Source: Glandiceps talaboti (taxonomy: Eukaryota; Hemichordata; Enteropneusta; Spengelidae). From it: DNA of 50,000 bases. The notes under the pieces were generated by a model. That model ran no database searches, had not been told where the DNA came from, and saw only the letters and a list, made by a program, of their open reading frames with translations. The DNA lies in the NCBI RefSeq assembly GCF_964340395.1, contig NC_135556.1, forward strand, positions 14,966,410 to 15,016,409, given 5' to 3'. Of the stretch, positions 22,902 to 38,752 are shown in pieces; the stretch's first letter is position 1; each line of letters begins with the position of its first letter. A program made the position numbers and the translations under genes.

Positions 22902-23670
22902 CAGCAAGAATTGTTGTCACTGACAGAATATGTGAGACATGATACAATTGAACATATAAGATAGTCATATATATATATATATAAACATGTCAGTGTTTTC
23001 ATAATAAATTTATATGAATATAAACAGGTCATTGTTTTCAAAATAAAATTATATGCAAAAAAGATGGATTATTTTTATTTCAACGTTATGGTGGTTGTTG
23101 TCCAATCTAAAACTTAAACAGTCGATTCTTAACCCGACAAAAAACGTCAAGGCAACTCGGCCCAGATTCTCTGTAGAGGAAATCCGTCTTGGGTGAAACA
23201 ATGTAATAATTTAGCAGCTTTGGCGCCGAGACGGGTGTAGTGAAAGTTTTGGGATTTAGCGTTGGAGCCAAACTAATACTTCGTTGTAATCGGTAGCCAC
23301 TGAGCCGCAGGCAATGTTTGGTCGTTTGCGTTACAAACAATTACACACACTTTGCACTCATTAGCACATCTTTTTGTAACTGTAAATTGTTGTTGGCCCA
23401 ATGAATGACTAACAGAAATGACACATTGTTTAATGAAAAGGAACAGTGAATTAGTAAAAATTAACAAATAAACACTAATGATTAATTACGAAAACGGTAA
23501 CAGTAGTAAGAAAAGGTAATTATGAACGAGTAACACCTGCGTGTCTGTAAGTCCAATTTATACATACAGAACTTTTTTTTTTTTAAAAGACAAAGTAGTC
23601 ACGATTTAATTTGACATGTGACGTTTACGTCTTCACGGCATGGATTGAGTGTAACTCATGGTTTTGTCAT

Positions 23671-23726
23671 TCTTCACTATCCCGTGTATAGTTTCCTAGT
23701 TTCCTAGTTTCCTATACTGGTGAAGA
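23671..23726. repeat. hairpin containing (GTTTCCTA)3
   Basis: TCTTCACTA...TGTATAG on the left pairs with CTATAC...TGAAGA on the right. Three GTTTCCTA copies (23691-23714) form the loop and part of the right arm. Confidence 0.55.
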
Positions 23727-24689
23727 GTGTGAAAATCTCTCAGATCTTGCACTATGTTTACATTCAAGTATAACGCTATCTATAAACTAAGATTGTACGT
23801 ATTGTAAAGTATTGATTCTTTGGGTCTGTAAATTGTTCTCAAAATGAAACAACTTGCGGGCGTACAGAGAAGTACAATTTACAAATATTATAAGAAAACG
23901 CATCGCCAGATTATAAAAAAAAATGTTTAAATCAACTCTCAGATTTCCGGGGAAAAATTGGTGTATTTACAAAATAAAGAAAACAGTCATATACATCCGT
24001 CAATATCGTAAATTTTGGACGCTATTCTAAGCAGGTTTAAAAAGACATTGTGGATTTTGCTTACTATACATTTGATTGTTTTTTTCCATGAATTGTTCCT
24101 GATGTCACTATCTTTGTCTAAGGATTTCCAACTTACTAGAATGAAATGAAGGGATTGTATACACGTATTTGTAGTTTTGACTACTTCGTAAAATTCACTT
24201 CTTTTTACGATTGCAACACAGAAGAAGTGAAGCATAATTAGTCATTTTATTATTTTCCGTATTTTCTAAACATAAAAAAATGAGAAAAATCCGTTTCCTT
24301 GTCTCTCTCTTCCCCTGTTTTCCTTCCAAAGCCACACGGCCTTGAAACACCGTATCCCGGAAATGTGGTCTGCATCCATGGTGTGTGAATATTGGAGTGT
24401 ACTTGAGAGCGTGTAATCTCCTTACTGGCCACTTGAAAACATTCACGTTGGCCTCTCTAATGGGCATAAACTCCTTAGAATTTGCTATTTGAATCGTTTC
24501 TCGCTTGGTCTAACTTGTGAGAGGTGCTTGGACTCTATTTCTTTTATGTCCGTGGTTAAGCAGACACTCCGTACAGGGATGGGGTTATAATACAAAAAAG
24601 TTCTGTTGGCCTGTGAAGAGTACTTACATTGTACAAATCACCCTTCAGACTTAATACAAAGAATCTGATGCAAACACACCAAGCAAATA

Positions 24690-24845
24690 AAGAGAGTAAT
24701 TAGCGACTTAAAGGGCTTAATCTCATCTAATGGCCCTAAGTCCATAACTTTTAATGAGATGGGTGGCAATATTTTAAAGGTTTCACTATTTCTAATTAGT
24801 CAGCTCACTAATAAATAGAGCTTTGATTTAGAGGGTAATCCATGC
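24690..24845. promoter_or_regulatory. candidate enhancer: cluster of TAAT-type sites
   Basis: Within 150 bp there are GTAATTAG (24696), TAATGG (24728), TTAATGAG (24751), CTAATTAG (24792) and GGTAATCC (24834), all homeodomain-like, plus CTTTGAT (24821), a TCF/LEF-like site. The stretch is unique and free of simple repeats. It lies 9 kb downstream of HAND in a gene-poor interval. The regulatory role is inferred; AT-rich DNA gives some TAAT sites by chance. Confidence 0.3.
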
Positions 24846-27259
24846 AAAAGTGCGTTCGTTTTTCTTGTGTTTGTGAAATCGAACAGTCGATAAGAGTGAC
24901 AACAGTAGAATTTGTCAATGAAAATCTACTTGAAGAGACACTAATCACGCTATAATGATGAATGACCAATTAGTTGGTTTTTTTTCAGTCTTAGGGTTAT
25001 ATTCCGAACTTCTGGCGCCGATTTGAGAACTTCTTTTCCGTTCAGCCACATGACAAACGACTGGGATTAATTTTATCCCTACAGGAGATTACTGTTAAGC
25101 TTAATTCCGTTTTGAGGTTTCCCCGAAGAAGAGAAAGTCTTTTCGGGAGATATTTTTTTTTACAGTTCCCGAACACAAAGTTCTAGGTACAAAAAAAAAC
25201 CCGGCAAAAGTTGTGTTTCTAACTCATTGCTCTCTACTCCTGAACGATTCTGAAGTAAATTTGATTTTCTCCCAAAATAAGATTGATTCAGATTTAGGAC
25301 GTCCTGTTGACTTTCACGTAAAACGGATCTCACCGTACTCAAAAGTGTCCGATTTATTATAACCCCCAAAAAATGATATATTTCCATTTCTTGTTATTCT
25401 TCACAAATCTGTCTGTGGATTTGAACTTTTATGAACAGCGTAAACTATACAAATATCTGGACAACGAAGTTTTGGTAAATTTGTCACTGGTTGGTGTCCG
25501 TTGCGCTGATAGAAGAACCTTAAACGAGACACTGAGAATTAGTGTAATATGTACGTAACATAACTGTCGTTCGATAATCAAAACACGAAAATCTTCCGAT
25601 TTTCTCGCTAGACTGACCACTGCGCATAAAAAATGAAGTCTACCGTAACATTCTTAGACTCTTTCACTGTGGGAAAACTCGAAACTATTGATAAACTTAA
25701 CCCACACATTGCGTTTACACAGAAACAAATCTATACGCATGGTGAGGGGGATCAAGGCAACAAAAACCTACTTATTGATTGTTTTACTAAATAAAGTTGT
25801 CGGTCTAAAGGAAAGGACATTCCTACTTATTGGCGAATACTTGTAAATGTATGGCAACAATACCACTATACATGGTTACCTTGATGATGATCATAGTCTC
25901 CGTTGCAACACAGTCCCCTGTGACTTGAGAGAACAAAAAACTACTCCCGTGGAGAAATTTCCTATGCAAGGCATTTTATACCTACACGTCCAATTAGTCA
26001 AGTTTTTTACACGCGGTTAAGTGAATGAGAATAAAGACCGCGTCTGTCTGAATTACTGTCTCGCCACAAGAAGGTGTTTGCGTTTTTGTGTGTTATGTAT
26101 GCTTGTATGGAGTTACATGCGTTATTAGGCAGAAATTCGACACATGACGAGCTGTATTACTGGAAGGTATATGCCATGATGAAGGCCAACCTGGAAAACT
26201 AACATTCCTATATTGCTGTTACTCTTTTGTGCTTCATTTGAATCTGAATAAAATCGTTTCGGTTTATTTTTTATTTTATTCAAACGCAGACTTCGATGTA
26301 ATGTATTGAAATTTGTGAAACCAAACTATCTTTTCCTTCTTGACTGATTTATATCGAAATTATTGTTTGATTACTTGAGAACTGAACTTACTCAGGAAGT
26401 TTTACATCTTAAGCATTTCAAGTTTTGTATAGTAGGTATTAGATCTTGATAAATTCATTCGCTGAGCTACAATTCTGCCAAATTCGTTGGTCCTCATATT
26501 GCTTTTTGTATTTTAGTCACGAGTGGGAACCATTTCTCGAAAACACACATTTTGTAACGAAGCGATGGACGATGATGTTATCTGAAACAACATAACATCA
26601 AACCCGCTCAAAACCAAAAAAAAAATTAAAAAATACTGATATAACTTTTGAAATGGATTCGAGATTTTCTTGAATATCAATACCAATATGTTGAAATGGA
26701 ACTATTTGATTTCACCTCCCTGTATATGCAATTTGTTTTTCGATAGTAAATAAAAAATAAGTTGCCTTGTGTTTATTTTATTCTATTGTACATACTATAT
26801 ACGTTGTTACAACGAAATCAGAACATCAGAAATGAACTTTTAACAGTGAACTTCTGCTAATGATTAGAGTGTCTTTTGAGTTCTATAACATAGATATATA
26901 CTACAGTTTATTCTTTTAAAACTAAATCTGGAAATCACTATTTTCTGTGTATGATTACTTGCAGCTTCTCATTCGGTTTATGTTTTATTATTACTATATG
27001 TTTTATAAAGATGTTTATTCATGTATTGACATAATATAACGTGTGATCTTACACATCTAGAAAGTATACAGAATTGAAAAAAATGCAGGGTATATGGTCC
27101 AAAAACGAACATACCAGGCAATAACAAATTCATCTAATTTTACAGTATGGCTTGGTTGTATATCACCTCCACAACACTTTAGATGAGAAACGTAGAGTTG
27201 ACTAAACACCAGAAAATTTTGAAACCAGAATTCCATCTGTGTCTTTCCATGTCTACATG

Positions 27260-27475
27260 TTGAAAAAAAGCTTGCCGTCTTTTATATCGTTGGAAATCAC
27301 TGTCCCCTTTTAAAATACACAGTCATAAAAGTGTGGTATTACTTTTAGGAACTGAAAAAACAACATATAAACTTTCTTAACATTAAAAAAAATTGTCAAT
27401 TCTTGCAGTCTTTATCGTTTGAAGTCACTGTCCCCTTTACAAATACATACAGTTATAAAAGTGAGTTATTACTGA
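27260..27475. repeat. diverged tandem duplication, about 130-bp unit
   Basis: Two copies share CTTGCCGTC/CTTGCAGTC, CACTGTCCCCTTT and CAGT(C/T)ATAAAAGTG in the same order. CACTGTCCCC recurs at 27298 and 27426. Copies run about 27271-27349 and 27402-27474. Confidence 0.7.
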
Positions 27476-28760
27476 AAACATGGAAACGCTTTTCTCAACA
27501 TTGTAAATGTTAGAGATAGTTGGCGCACATGGAGCCTCACTGGGCCAAGATTTCTAATCGATACCAATTTCACATTGGATAAAGTCTCTATTAACCATAT
27601 TTCCATCAACGTGGCCCTGTATTCTAACATCCCTAATCACAATGGCTAAGTTCTAAAATGACTTGTGGTATAAAATGTATGTATTGGGCTCAGTGGTCTT
27701 TAGTTCATATGTTATAACAAATGAAGGAAAATGTATTCAGATCAGGTGAATGGCGGGCTGAAGAGACTGCCAAAATGGAGGACGAATACTATACAGGAAA
27801 AGGGTGAAATTATACAAGTTTGAAGCACGAAAACAGATTTATCTGTATAAATAAAGACATTTTCAAAACTATAATACTAAAGCCTGCATCTCATTATTTC
27901 ATTCGTATCTGTCTGTCCATGTCACGTTCTTTCAATAGAGCAACGAAATCTTAGTATTATGAAACACAGTTTTATTTTGATAAAGATAGGCGTTCCAAAG
28001 TTCTGCGGAGTGCAATTTTGCAAATAACCATTCATCTTAACCAAGTTAGTCATCTAAAATATCTCACACAAAATACCTTGCAAATTCATCAAAACATACC
28101 ATGCAAGATTTACAAAGTGCTGTAGTTACAGAATCTGTTTTCTTCCTATAAGTATTATGACTATTTCGATTGTTAACTTACAACTCGATTACTCAGCTAG
28201 CTTGTACATCAATCCACGGTTTCTTTTGTATTTACTGAATTCCTCCACAGGTCGCCATACGCACAAAAAGATAGTTTTCGTTGACATTCTTGTTTTGGGG
28301 GTTGTTTTTAAAGCAATTACCGACGCAAGTACAAGATTTTCTACTTTATATGTAACATAATCGGTCCAGCTTATCGCTTTGCTGGCGTCCTATCTCAGAT
28401 AAAATATGAACTTTATGGCTCTTACCCTGAATTCAATGTGACAATGTCTTTTTTTATATTGACAGTGATTGAGGAATGGGTCCACCTTTATCTGTCAAAT
28501 ACCATCCCGATTCTCTTTGAATGTCTTGGTTGCCCAAGGCTAGTTCTCCTGTCCCGTTAGGATGTTTACCGAAGCATCAAACAATGCCTGAACTGACCAG
28601 TCTAGTACATTCAGACATCACGAATCATGTCTGAATTGGTTGGATCATGAATAATTAAGTCGTTTTAATATGCTTTTATTCATCAATAGCCTGGTCTTTT
28701 CTACTTACCTTTTGAGCTGCTGTGGTTTATCTTATCAATTTATCTTTTGCTCTGCCCTAT

Positions 28761-29078
28761 TCTACTTTACTCTACTCTACTCTACTCTGTTCTGCTCTGC
28801 TCTGCTCTGCTCTACTGTACTCTACTGTACTCCACTCCACTCCACTCCACTCCACTCCACTCTACTCTACTCTACTCTACTCTACCCTACTCTACCCTAC
28901 TCCACTTCACTCCGCTTCACGCCACCCCAAACCTACCATAAATACATCCTAGTCTAGTCTATTGTAGACTAGTCTACTATGCTGTACTGTACTCTACCCT
29001 ACTATAAATCTATAATAGTCTACTCTACTCTACTCTACTCTACTCTACTCTACTCTACTCTTCTCTTCTCTACTCTAT
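28761..29078. repeat. (CTACT)n pentanucleotide array with variants
   Basis: TCTAC, TCTGC, TCCAC and TACCC variants run in blocks to about 28921. A 100-bp spacer with GTCTA/TAGAC palindromes follows, then a purer TCTAC block (29019-29078). Point variants are shared by runs of neighbouring units, which suggests slippage after mutation. Confidence 0.95.
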
Positions 29079-29740
29079 TTGTAGCTACTCATCTATCCCT
29101 CTCTCTAATGTGAAGTCATTTTTCTTCCAAGTCATCTCATACATCAGACTGTTCATTACTGATATCAGAGTACAAGACAATGTGTGTATCACTGTGTACA
29201 TGTCATCGTGTGAGTCTGAGAGGTATCACGTCGTATGTCGACGGTTTGATCTATGGACTAGTCTTCATATACACTTATTGGTAATGTTGTCGAAAATAGC
29301 CCAAGCCGTGTCTCGTAGATGTAAATCATCCCGCTATTATCAGTAAACTGTTGATTGAGCAAAGAAAGAGTGATTTCAATTTGATCACTTGACTAAGAAC
29401 CATGACCGGTTGATTAATGGTGTGCTATACGAGACAGATTCAACAGGTGCAGAAAACACCAATTGATGACTTTCTTTGTTGTTTTAAAATTAAACGCTTC
29501 AACGGCTTGTCAGAAACGGAATTTTTAGACTTGTATTACAAGATTTGAAATGGCCAATAATTCAATCGTAAGGTGAAAGTATGACAATTAATCGAATTAA
29601 AGTTGATAATTGTGGTTTTGGTTTTCACGGTCTGTTGAACAATCGGCATAATGAAAAATGTCTTCAATCAACAACTTATAAAATGACGTACAATGAAATG
29701 AAGAAATGATAAGGCGTTTCAAAGTAACTAATTTAAATAC

Positions 29741-29766
29741 GTCTGTCTGTCTGTCTGTCTGTCTGT

Positions 29767-29809
<43 letters not shown>

Positions 29810-29873
29810 CATGCATGCATGCATGCATGCATGCATGTATGTATGTATGTATGTATGTATGTATGTATGTATG

Positions 29874-29904
<31 letters not shown>

Positions 29905-29940
29905 TGTATATGTGTGTGCGTTTATATGTATGTTGACATC

Positions 29941-29989
<49 letters not shown>

Positions 29990-30332
29990 GTCTGTCTGTA
30001 TGTATGTATGTATGTATGTATGCATGTCTGTCTGTTTAATACATATACGTGTCTGTCCTCTCTACATGACTATTTTACTTATAAACACACACATAAATAT
30101 ATACTTATGTGTGTGTACATACATACATACATACATACATACATACATACATACATACATACACATACACACATACATACATACATACATACATACATAC
30201 ATACATACATACATACATACATACATGCATGCATGCATGCATGCATACATACATACATACATACATACATACATACATACATACATACATACATACATAC
30301 ATACATACATACATACATACATACTTACATAC
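29741..30332. repeat. long compound tetranucleotide array, inverted halves
   Basis: In order: TCTG, CCTG, CATG and TATG blocks (29741-29903), a spacer, TCTG and TATG blocks (29944-30022), a spacer, then a long CATA array (about 30117-30332) with a central CATG block at 30224-30246. The TATG blocks and the CATA array are reverse complements. Confidence 0.96.
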
Positions 30333-30339
30333 ACTATCA

Positions 30340-32200
30340 CTTTACCTTATTATACCGTTGCGTCTACGACAAAATTAACGATTGCAATAAGTACAGACAT
30401 GTTATTTTTTTCTCACGGTACTGTAAATTGGACTTCGACTGTGAGCCATCACATGAGCTATACTACCATTAAACCAGTTAAAGACAACTTAGGTTTGTAA
30501 ACAAAACTATGATTGACTATTCTAATGAAATCGAACATGAAATAAGCATCAAGTGGCATTGTGTAGTAGTGTCCGATTTCCCAGTGACTCCTCAAAAATG
30601 TTGGGTCAGGGCCCGAGGCTATGTGGAACGACAGAATAACTGGCGACTTTATGATGCAGATGAATGGATGGCGCCAACGTAGTAGGACGCTGTACGCGGA
30701 ACACGTGATAAAGAGTGTCGCAGTCCCATCGAAACCCATCCATCACCAACAACAACATGGAAATGTGACATCGGAAAGCGACACCGTAACAGAAATTTGT
30801 TGCGATGCATGCTTTCTACTGATGTATTGAATGAGAGTGATGTATTTTTTATGCAGAAAAGACAAAAATACAATTTTTCTGTGTTTATGGGGAAATGAAG
30901 TTTCTCAAGGACTAGCCTTTGATGTAAGCTTCGGAAAATGTCATTATCTAGACTGGGACAAGAATTACCGTGTGAGGAAAGTTTGTTCGGTGTTTTTTTG
31001 AAAAATTAGCAGAACAAACATTTATGTCTTAGTTGTCAACATCATATTTAATAAATCTCTGATAAAGTTGAGTTATCAAACCATTTAGGTTAATTCTGGT
31101 TCAAATTTTGGTAATTTCGTCCATTTTCGTAAATGGTTTTCCCTTTGGCCGCATATTGAAAATTGGTTGCTTTTTTTGACTTTTATCTCGTGCCGACTAA
31201 TACACATTCGTGTCAACTTTCTATATTTCAGTTCAACTTTAGAGAAATTAAAATGATTTTGAGCCAATCCACATCACGTCATCGACTGAGGAGTTACAGT
31301 TTGTAGAGAAACACTGAGATCAGGCTGAATCTCAATTTTCTACCACACCACACCACACCACACCACACCACACCATACCATACCATAACTATAATACCAC
31401 ACCAAACATTAAACCATGCCCTTCCCTACCCTACAATATTCCATGTATTCCATACTATGACAAAATGGATTTTAAAAAGAACGTTGTGTATGTGGAACTT
31501 TCAGTGGTTCCAGGGTTTTCGCCGCTTTGCTCATTGCAAGAGTACATGCCCGAGGAAATGGAAGGAGTGGGGAGGGGACACACTGACTTCATACGCATCG
31601 ATTCACAGGAGATGGCGTAATCCATACCATTTTTTCACCAGGCTCCTGAGATCTAGTGAACTAGAATAGTCAAACGCGCGTTTCGATGCAAGGGACATTC
31701 TTAAGGTAAAGTTATTTTTCAGGATCTATGACTTTTGCCAAAATATAATCGTATGTATAAAAGTTATTTGAAGAAAATAATGCATTCTGAATGCGAGTTA
31801 TACTTAAACTTCCAATTTGTGTGGTTGTGTGCTGGCCAAAGAAAATTTAAAGCATTAAAAGATGAGCACATGCCAAACACTTCATAGACTTCTTCGTCAG
31901 GGTTTCCAAAATGTAAAATTGCCAGTTGTTTGAAAGACACCCATCAGCAAAATTTCATGTTCAAGCAGCAATGAGACTATAGGACACTTTGCATGTCTGT
32001 GTAACTGTCAGTAACCCACAAGCTTTTCAGTCCCTTTCGGCTGAAAGTCATGGCAACCACGGACAATTTAAATACACAGTAAGTGTTTGGACAGATGTAA
32101 AAGGCTGACATTTTTCACACAAGTCAATGAACCTCTGCGAGGACTATATCACAGTCCATCACGGATATAACGTCTCGTCCTTCAATCATCAATTGCTGTA
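30340..32200. other. intergenic, no gene seen
   Basis: Unique sequence apart from the CACAC repeat. Short frames on both strands near 30600-30870 are not recognisable as proteins. Confidence 0.45.
31342..31388. repeat. (CACAC)n pentanucleotide repeat
   Basis: About nine CACCA-type units that change to CATAC at the right end. Confidence 0.95.
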
Positions 32201-32413
32201 TTAACCCCTTCAATACTGAAAACATTCCCGCCAAAATTGTTTGGACAAAATTCATGTTTTATGTAAGTTTTTGGCATATATCAACTTCATTTTAGACTGG
32301 AATTAAAGAAATATTACTTCCTAATAAAGTAATATTATTGTAATTATGAAAATATTCATATGAATTGGGTCCCCATATTATTTAAAACTCGTCTCTAGTC
32401 ATGAAAGGGTTAA
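32201..32413. mobile_element. piggyBac-type MITE, 213 bp with TTAA ends
   Basis: The element starts TTAACCCCTTCAATACTG and ends ATGAAAGGGTTAA, so the termini are inverted repeats of TTAACCC-TT with a flanking TTAA at each end. TTAA duplication and a CCC-rich terminus are hallmarks of the piggyBac superfamily and its non-autonomous derivatives. Inside is a further hairpin (AATATTACTT...AAGTAATATT near 32310-32336). There is no transposase ORF, so mobilisation would need a partner elsewhere. Confidence 0.8.
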
Positions 32414-33020
32414 ACGTACACTAAAAGAGATATTTTCACACAGGGGAAAAGATACGTGTGCTCTCCAGTTTAATTTCGGCGTAAATTTAGGATATTTCTG
32501 AAGAAGTGTGTACATCAAGAAGTGTTACCTACAAGTACAAGCAGAAACTGTGACAAACGAGTTAGGTTCATAAAACCTAACTTGGGTCTTCCGAAGCCAA
32601 AGGTTACCATCAAGGTGTGACAATCTGTGCAGATCTCTTTACACGTGTGTCGAACCTTTAATACTTCTCGGACAAACCGTTACTTGTCTGAACCTATACG
32701 CCCTTACCAATCGCCTAGTTTCCATACTGTATACTCTCCATATATTGGTCGTGCAAATACTCCACGACTGTATGTCTAAATTTAAAAGAATTGTATTATT
32801 ATTTTACATGTCATACGCTCGTAAGGACATGATGTTCCAACGTTGCTAGTACATTGGTGCGACACTACGTACGTTGTCTACTACATCCCGAGGTGTATTT
32901 CAAGGCTGGCAGAGACGGAAGCTTTTACGGCTGACTTCTAGACCACCATGGTATAAACAATAAAAACAGTTCGTATCCTATACTTTGATACATTAAGCAA
33001 ACAAAGATAAAGAAACCGGG

Positions 33021-33030
33021 TATAAAAGGG
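33021..33030 (+). promoter_or_regulatory. canonical TATA box without a known gene
   Basis: TATAAAAGGG preceded by CCGGG is a near-perfect metazoan TATA box. About 65 bp downstream an ATG (33094) opens a 50-residue frame ending at 33246, rich in Cys, Tyr and Lys and of no known family. Either an unknown short transcript starts here or it is a chance match. Confidence 0.3.
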
Positions 33031-33246
33031 AATCTAATCGAGGCAATCGTTTACAGATACAACATACGTCAGCTTCAATCTATCAACCTTCACATGTATT
33101 GCCGACCATTCAAGTTGTATGACATCCTGCATTTGTGTCCCTCGATCAGGCGATGTACTATAGCGTACACCAAATACATGTACAACATTCATTGTAAATT
33201 GGAAACAATAGCGAAAATTCAAAAAAAACCCACAAACGTCAGTTAG

Positions 33247-35596
<2,350 letters not shown>

Positions 35597-35599
<3 letters not shown>

Positions 35600-36462
35600 A
35601 AACGTGTTTTCAATAACACGTCATCAAAACACAAACCTAAATGATACCATCCTGTATTGTTGCTTTAAATCATGTATTTAATAAAACTGTAATAGTAATT
35701 CCATCAATGTCTGAACCCCAAACCAAGTTTTAAGCTTATCTGGTCAGGTTCCGTTAACTCCAAATAATGTCGCAGCGACATTTACACGAAGGCTGAAATG
35801 GGGGATAGCATATTTTCTGAATATAAATTAAAGACATTATCAGAGAATCAGTGAAATATTCAAGTTATTCGGAAGTTCTGAAAAAAATTTACTCTTTCAG
35901 CATTTGACGATTTGATATTGTGTACGTATTTGAAATGATCTTAGACAGGTGGGGGATATCCTCACACTCTTACCATAAAAGTCTTATCATCTCTGTATCT
36001 TACATTCGATACAATTGTAGGGAAGGTCTTTGATCAAGGTTGCAATGATCTTACCTTGAACCAAAAAATAACAAATAATTTCTTCTTTCCTGTTATTGAA
36101 AGAGAAGTCTTTTTTGGTCATTTTTATTGACTTTGTGTTATGCTACAGTAACTGCTTACTTTTACATGCATAAAGACCGTAAATTATTGTAACTATATTA
36201 TAAAGCCGTTTAAACGTTTAGTGATCTTTTGCATCCCATGTTAATTCAAAGACTTTGCAATATATTTCAAGATTTTAAAAATATTTGTTTGAGGGGAGAA
36301 ATGTTTAGAATGTGAGTCTGAAATTACAGAGTTGTCTGGATGAAACCAGAAGTTTAAATCAAGGATAATTTGAAATATGACATTGCAGTAAAAGTAGGCC
36401 AGCTTTTTAATTATTCAGACGATTGAGTATCTACACACAACACAAATTTCTAGATATGTTAT

Positions 36463-36463
<1 letters not shown>
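35597..36463. other. intergenic, no gene seen
   Basis: AT-rich unique sequence between two long microsatellites; nothing recognisable. Confidence 0.45.
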
Positions 36464-36550
<87 letters not shown>

Positions 36551-36576
36551 CCAGCACCAGCACCACCAGCACCAGC

Positions 36577-36607
<31 letters not shown>

Positions 36608-36617
36608 CCATCATCAC

Positions 36618-36700
<83 letters not shown>

Positions 36701-36738
36701 CCACCACCACCACCACCACCACCACCACCACCATCATG
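36464..36738. repeat. (CAT)n/(CAC)n compound trinucleotide array
   Basis: About 90 trinucleotides: a long CAT block, CAC/CAG blocks, a CAT block and a final CAC block. It is the reverse-complement version of the GAT/GGT arrays near 20-23 kb. Confidence 0.98.
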
Positions 36739-37516
36739 ATTGTTCCAGTACTAGTTGCTGTGTGGGTAATTCGTCTCTGCATTTGCATGCAGTACTTACA
36801 TTGTAGCATGGGACGTACGCCAAGAAGGAAGGAGTGGATTGCAATGAAGTGTTTACTTTGGAATCAAATCAGCTGTTGACCTCTGACCTTATCAACCGAT
36901 AAATTCGCATGCTTGGAAACTGATCCCAATTTATCATTTTGCTGCCAGACCAAGTGACCCCAAGTGACACACGAGGTTGTCTTCCAGTCACAATTGATGA
37001 TATTTAAATTGATTAATTTACTTTACAAGGTGTAGTTGACACCTTCTAATGAACACATACTTTTTTCTGGGTCATTGTGAAGACAGCACCGGGGGTGCAA
37101 CACACCGTAACAACTTAAACTTATCAATGATGATTTATTTCACTTACTGAAATGCAGACCCTGTTTTCGTTTAATAGTAGCGATTGTCATCGGACAAGAA
37201 TGTTGAAATATTCATGATTGTGCCTACGACATGATTATTTTATTAAAAAAAGAGCAACATGTAATCATATTTTTTAAATAAAAAAAAACATACAAAAAAA
37301 AGAGGCATGCTGGAAAAAAACACTTTCGCAAAATGAATATATTGTGCCTGCTTCTTTCAATGAGACTCGTCAACATTGTCAAATTATATATATTTTGCTG
37401 CGATAGCAAGTGATTTAAATTGAAATAATGTAACCAAAACGCTCTCAGCCTCGCGCACGAAATTGGCCTATTTGTCCACCAAACTCAAATGTTCGCATAC
37501 ATGCATACACTTGCGC

Positions 37517-37532
37517 ACATACATACATACAT

Positions 37533-37567
<35 letters not shown>

Positions 37568-37662
37568 TACATACATACATACATACATACATACATACAT
37601 ACATACATACATACATACATACATACATACATACATACATACATACATAGTTAGTTAGTTAT
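37517..37662. repeat. (CATA)n microsatellite with (TTAG)n end
   Basis: Two CATA blocks around a short CA block, ending in about three TTAG units. Confidence 0.97.
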
Positions 37663-38700
37663 TTTATTCACTGTACTTTTTAAATGTATATACACAAAAC
37701 CCAAGGCAATGGTACTGCTATCATAAGTTTAACACACTAAAGTAAAAGTCGATAAGTACAGAGGGTCAACCAAAGGCATACAAGGAAACTACTAGTACGT
37801 AAAATCGGGGATATCACCAATTATCCGCCAGTAATTTAATTCCCCCATTGCACATTGTAGAATGATTTTCATGAGATAAATATGTTCTTTATATATCGTT
37901 GATAAATAAAGAATGTGTGTGGCAGTTCATTGAGGCTGCAAAACAAACCACAGCATATACGCACAGTCTAGCTTCCATTCCAAAATATATGGACTGTTTA
38001 AATACTCGTGTGCATGTCACGTGATAACTGCGTGACGTTTCCTCTTTGCACAATAATATCAAATCATTAATGCTTTATTGTGAGCGCTCATTTAATAGCA
38101 TGTATTAAAGAAAATGATATTGTCGACATCTTTGTCTAATGTAGTGAGTATTAGCTTCAAAGATTTTAACTGCAAAAGTAAATGGGTGACGGACAGATTG
38201 TTCGAAAACTTGCATTGTGACAAGTGTCGTTGAGTTATTTATGCAAAAAACGGCATAACTTTAGTATATTAGTCTTTTTTGTTAACAATGAAAGGACAAA
38301 TCAGTAGTAATATTTTTTTTAGCGAGGCAACATTCTTGCAAGTCGGGACACATTTTTACTCCGACGTATAAACGAAAAACAATAAACGTCTCCGCAGTGC
38401 ATCTCGGACGGTGCCGTAAAGAGGCCTCCTCTAATTTTACGATGATGGGTATTCACTGCGTGAAGGGATGACGGGATCAGGGTGCGAAAGTAGTGATGGC
38501 CCGTTGGTCCGAGACTGACAAATTTCTAAAGTTGTCGCAACTTGTCGGGTGGGGGTGTTAAGCAACGACATCGCAAGAACTTGAGATCATGATCATCATC
38601 ACGTGTAGGCTAAGAGACGGACAAAAAATCCTCAATGTGAGGGGTTAGATACCCGGATGTCAGAAGAATTGTATGCTGCAGTTTCAATTATGTGTGAGGG

Positions 38701-38752
<52 letters not shown>

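Larger units (their letters stand above)
22985..28760. other. intergenic, mostly unique sequence
   Basis: No recognisable exon. It contains a small hairpin with a triple GTTTCCTA repeat (23671-23726), a homeodomain-site cluster (24690-24845) and a diverged 130-bp tandem duplication (27260-27475). AT content is high between 26200 and 27200. Confidence 0.5.

Noticed and set aside
22422-22968. Several 98-180 codon ORFs (poly-Ser/Pro, poly-His, poly-Met/Val)
   Set aside because: Repeat translations on both strands of one trinucleotide array.
29597-30500. Several ORFs up to 217 codons (Cys-Met-Tyr-Val or His-Thr-Tyr-Ile repeats)
   Set aside because: Translation of the CATA/TATG/TCTG arrays.
36423-36809. 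127-codon His-rich ORF
   Set aside because: Translation of a CAT/CAC array; the non-repeat ends resemble nothing.
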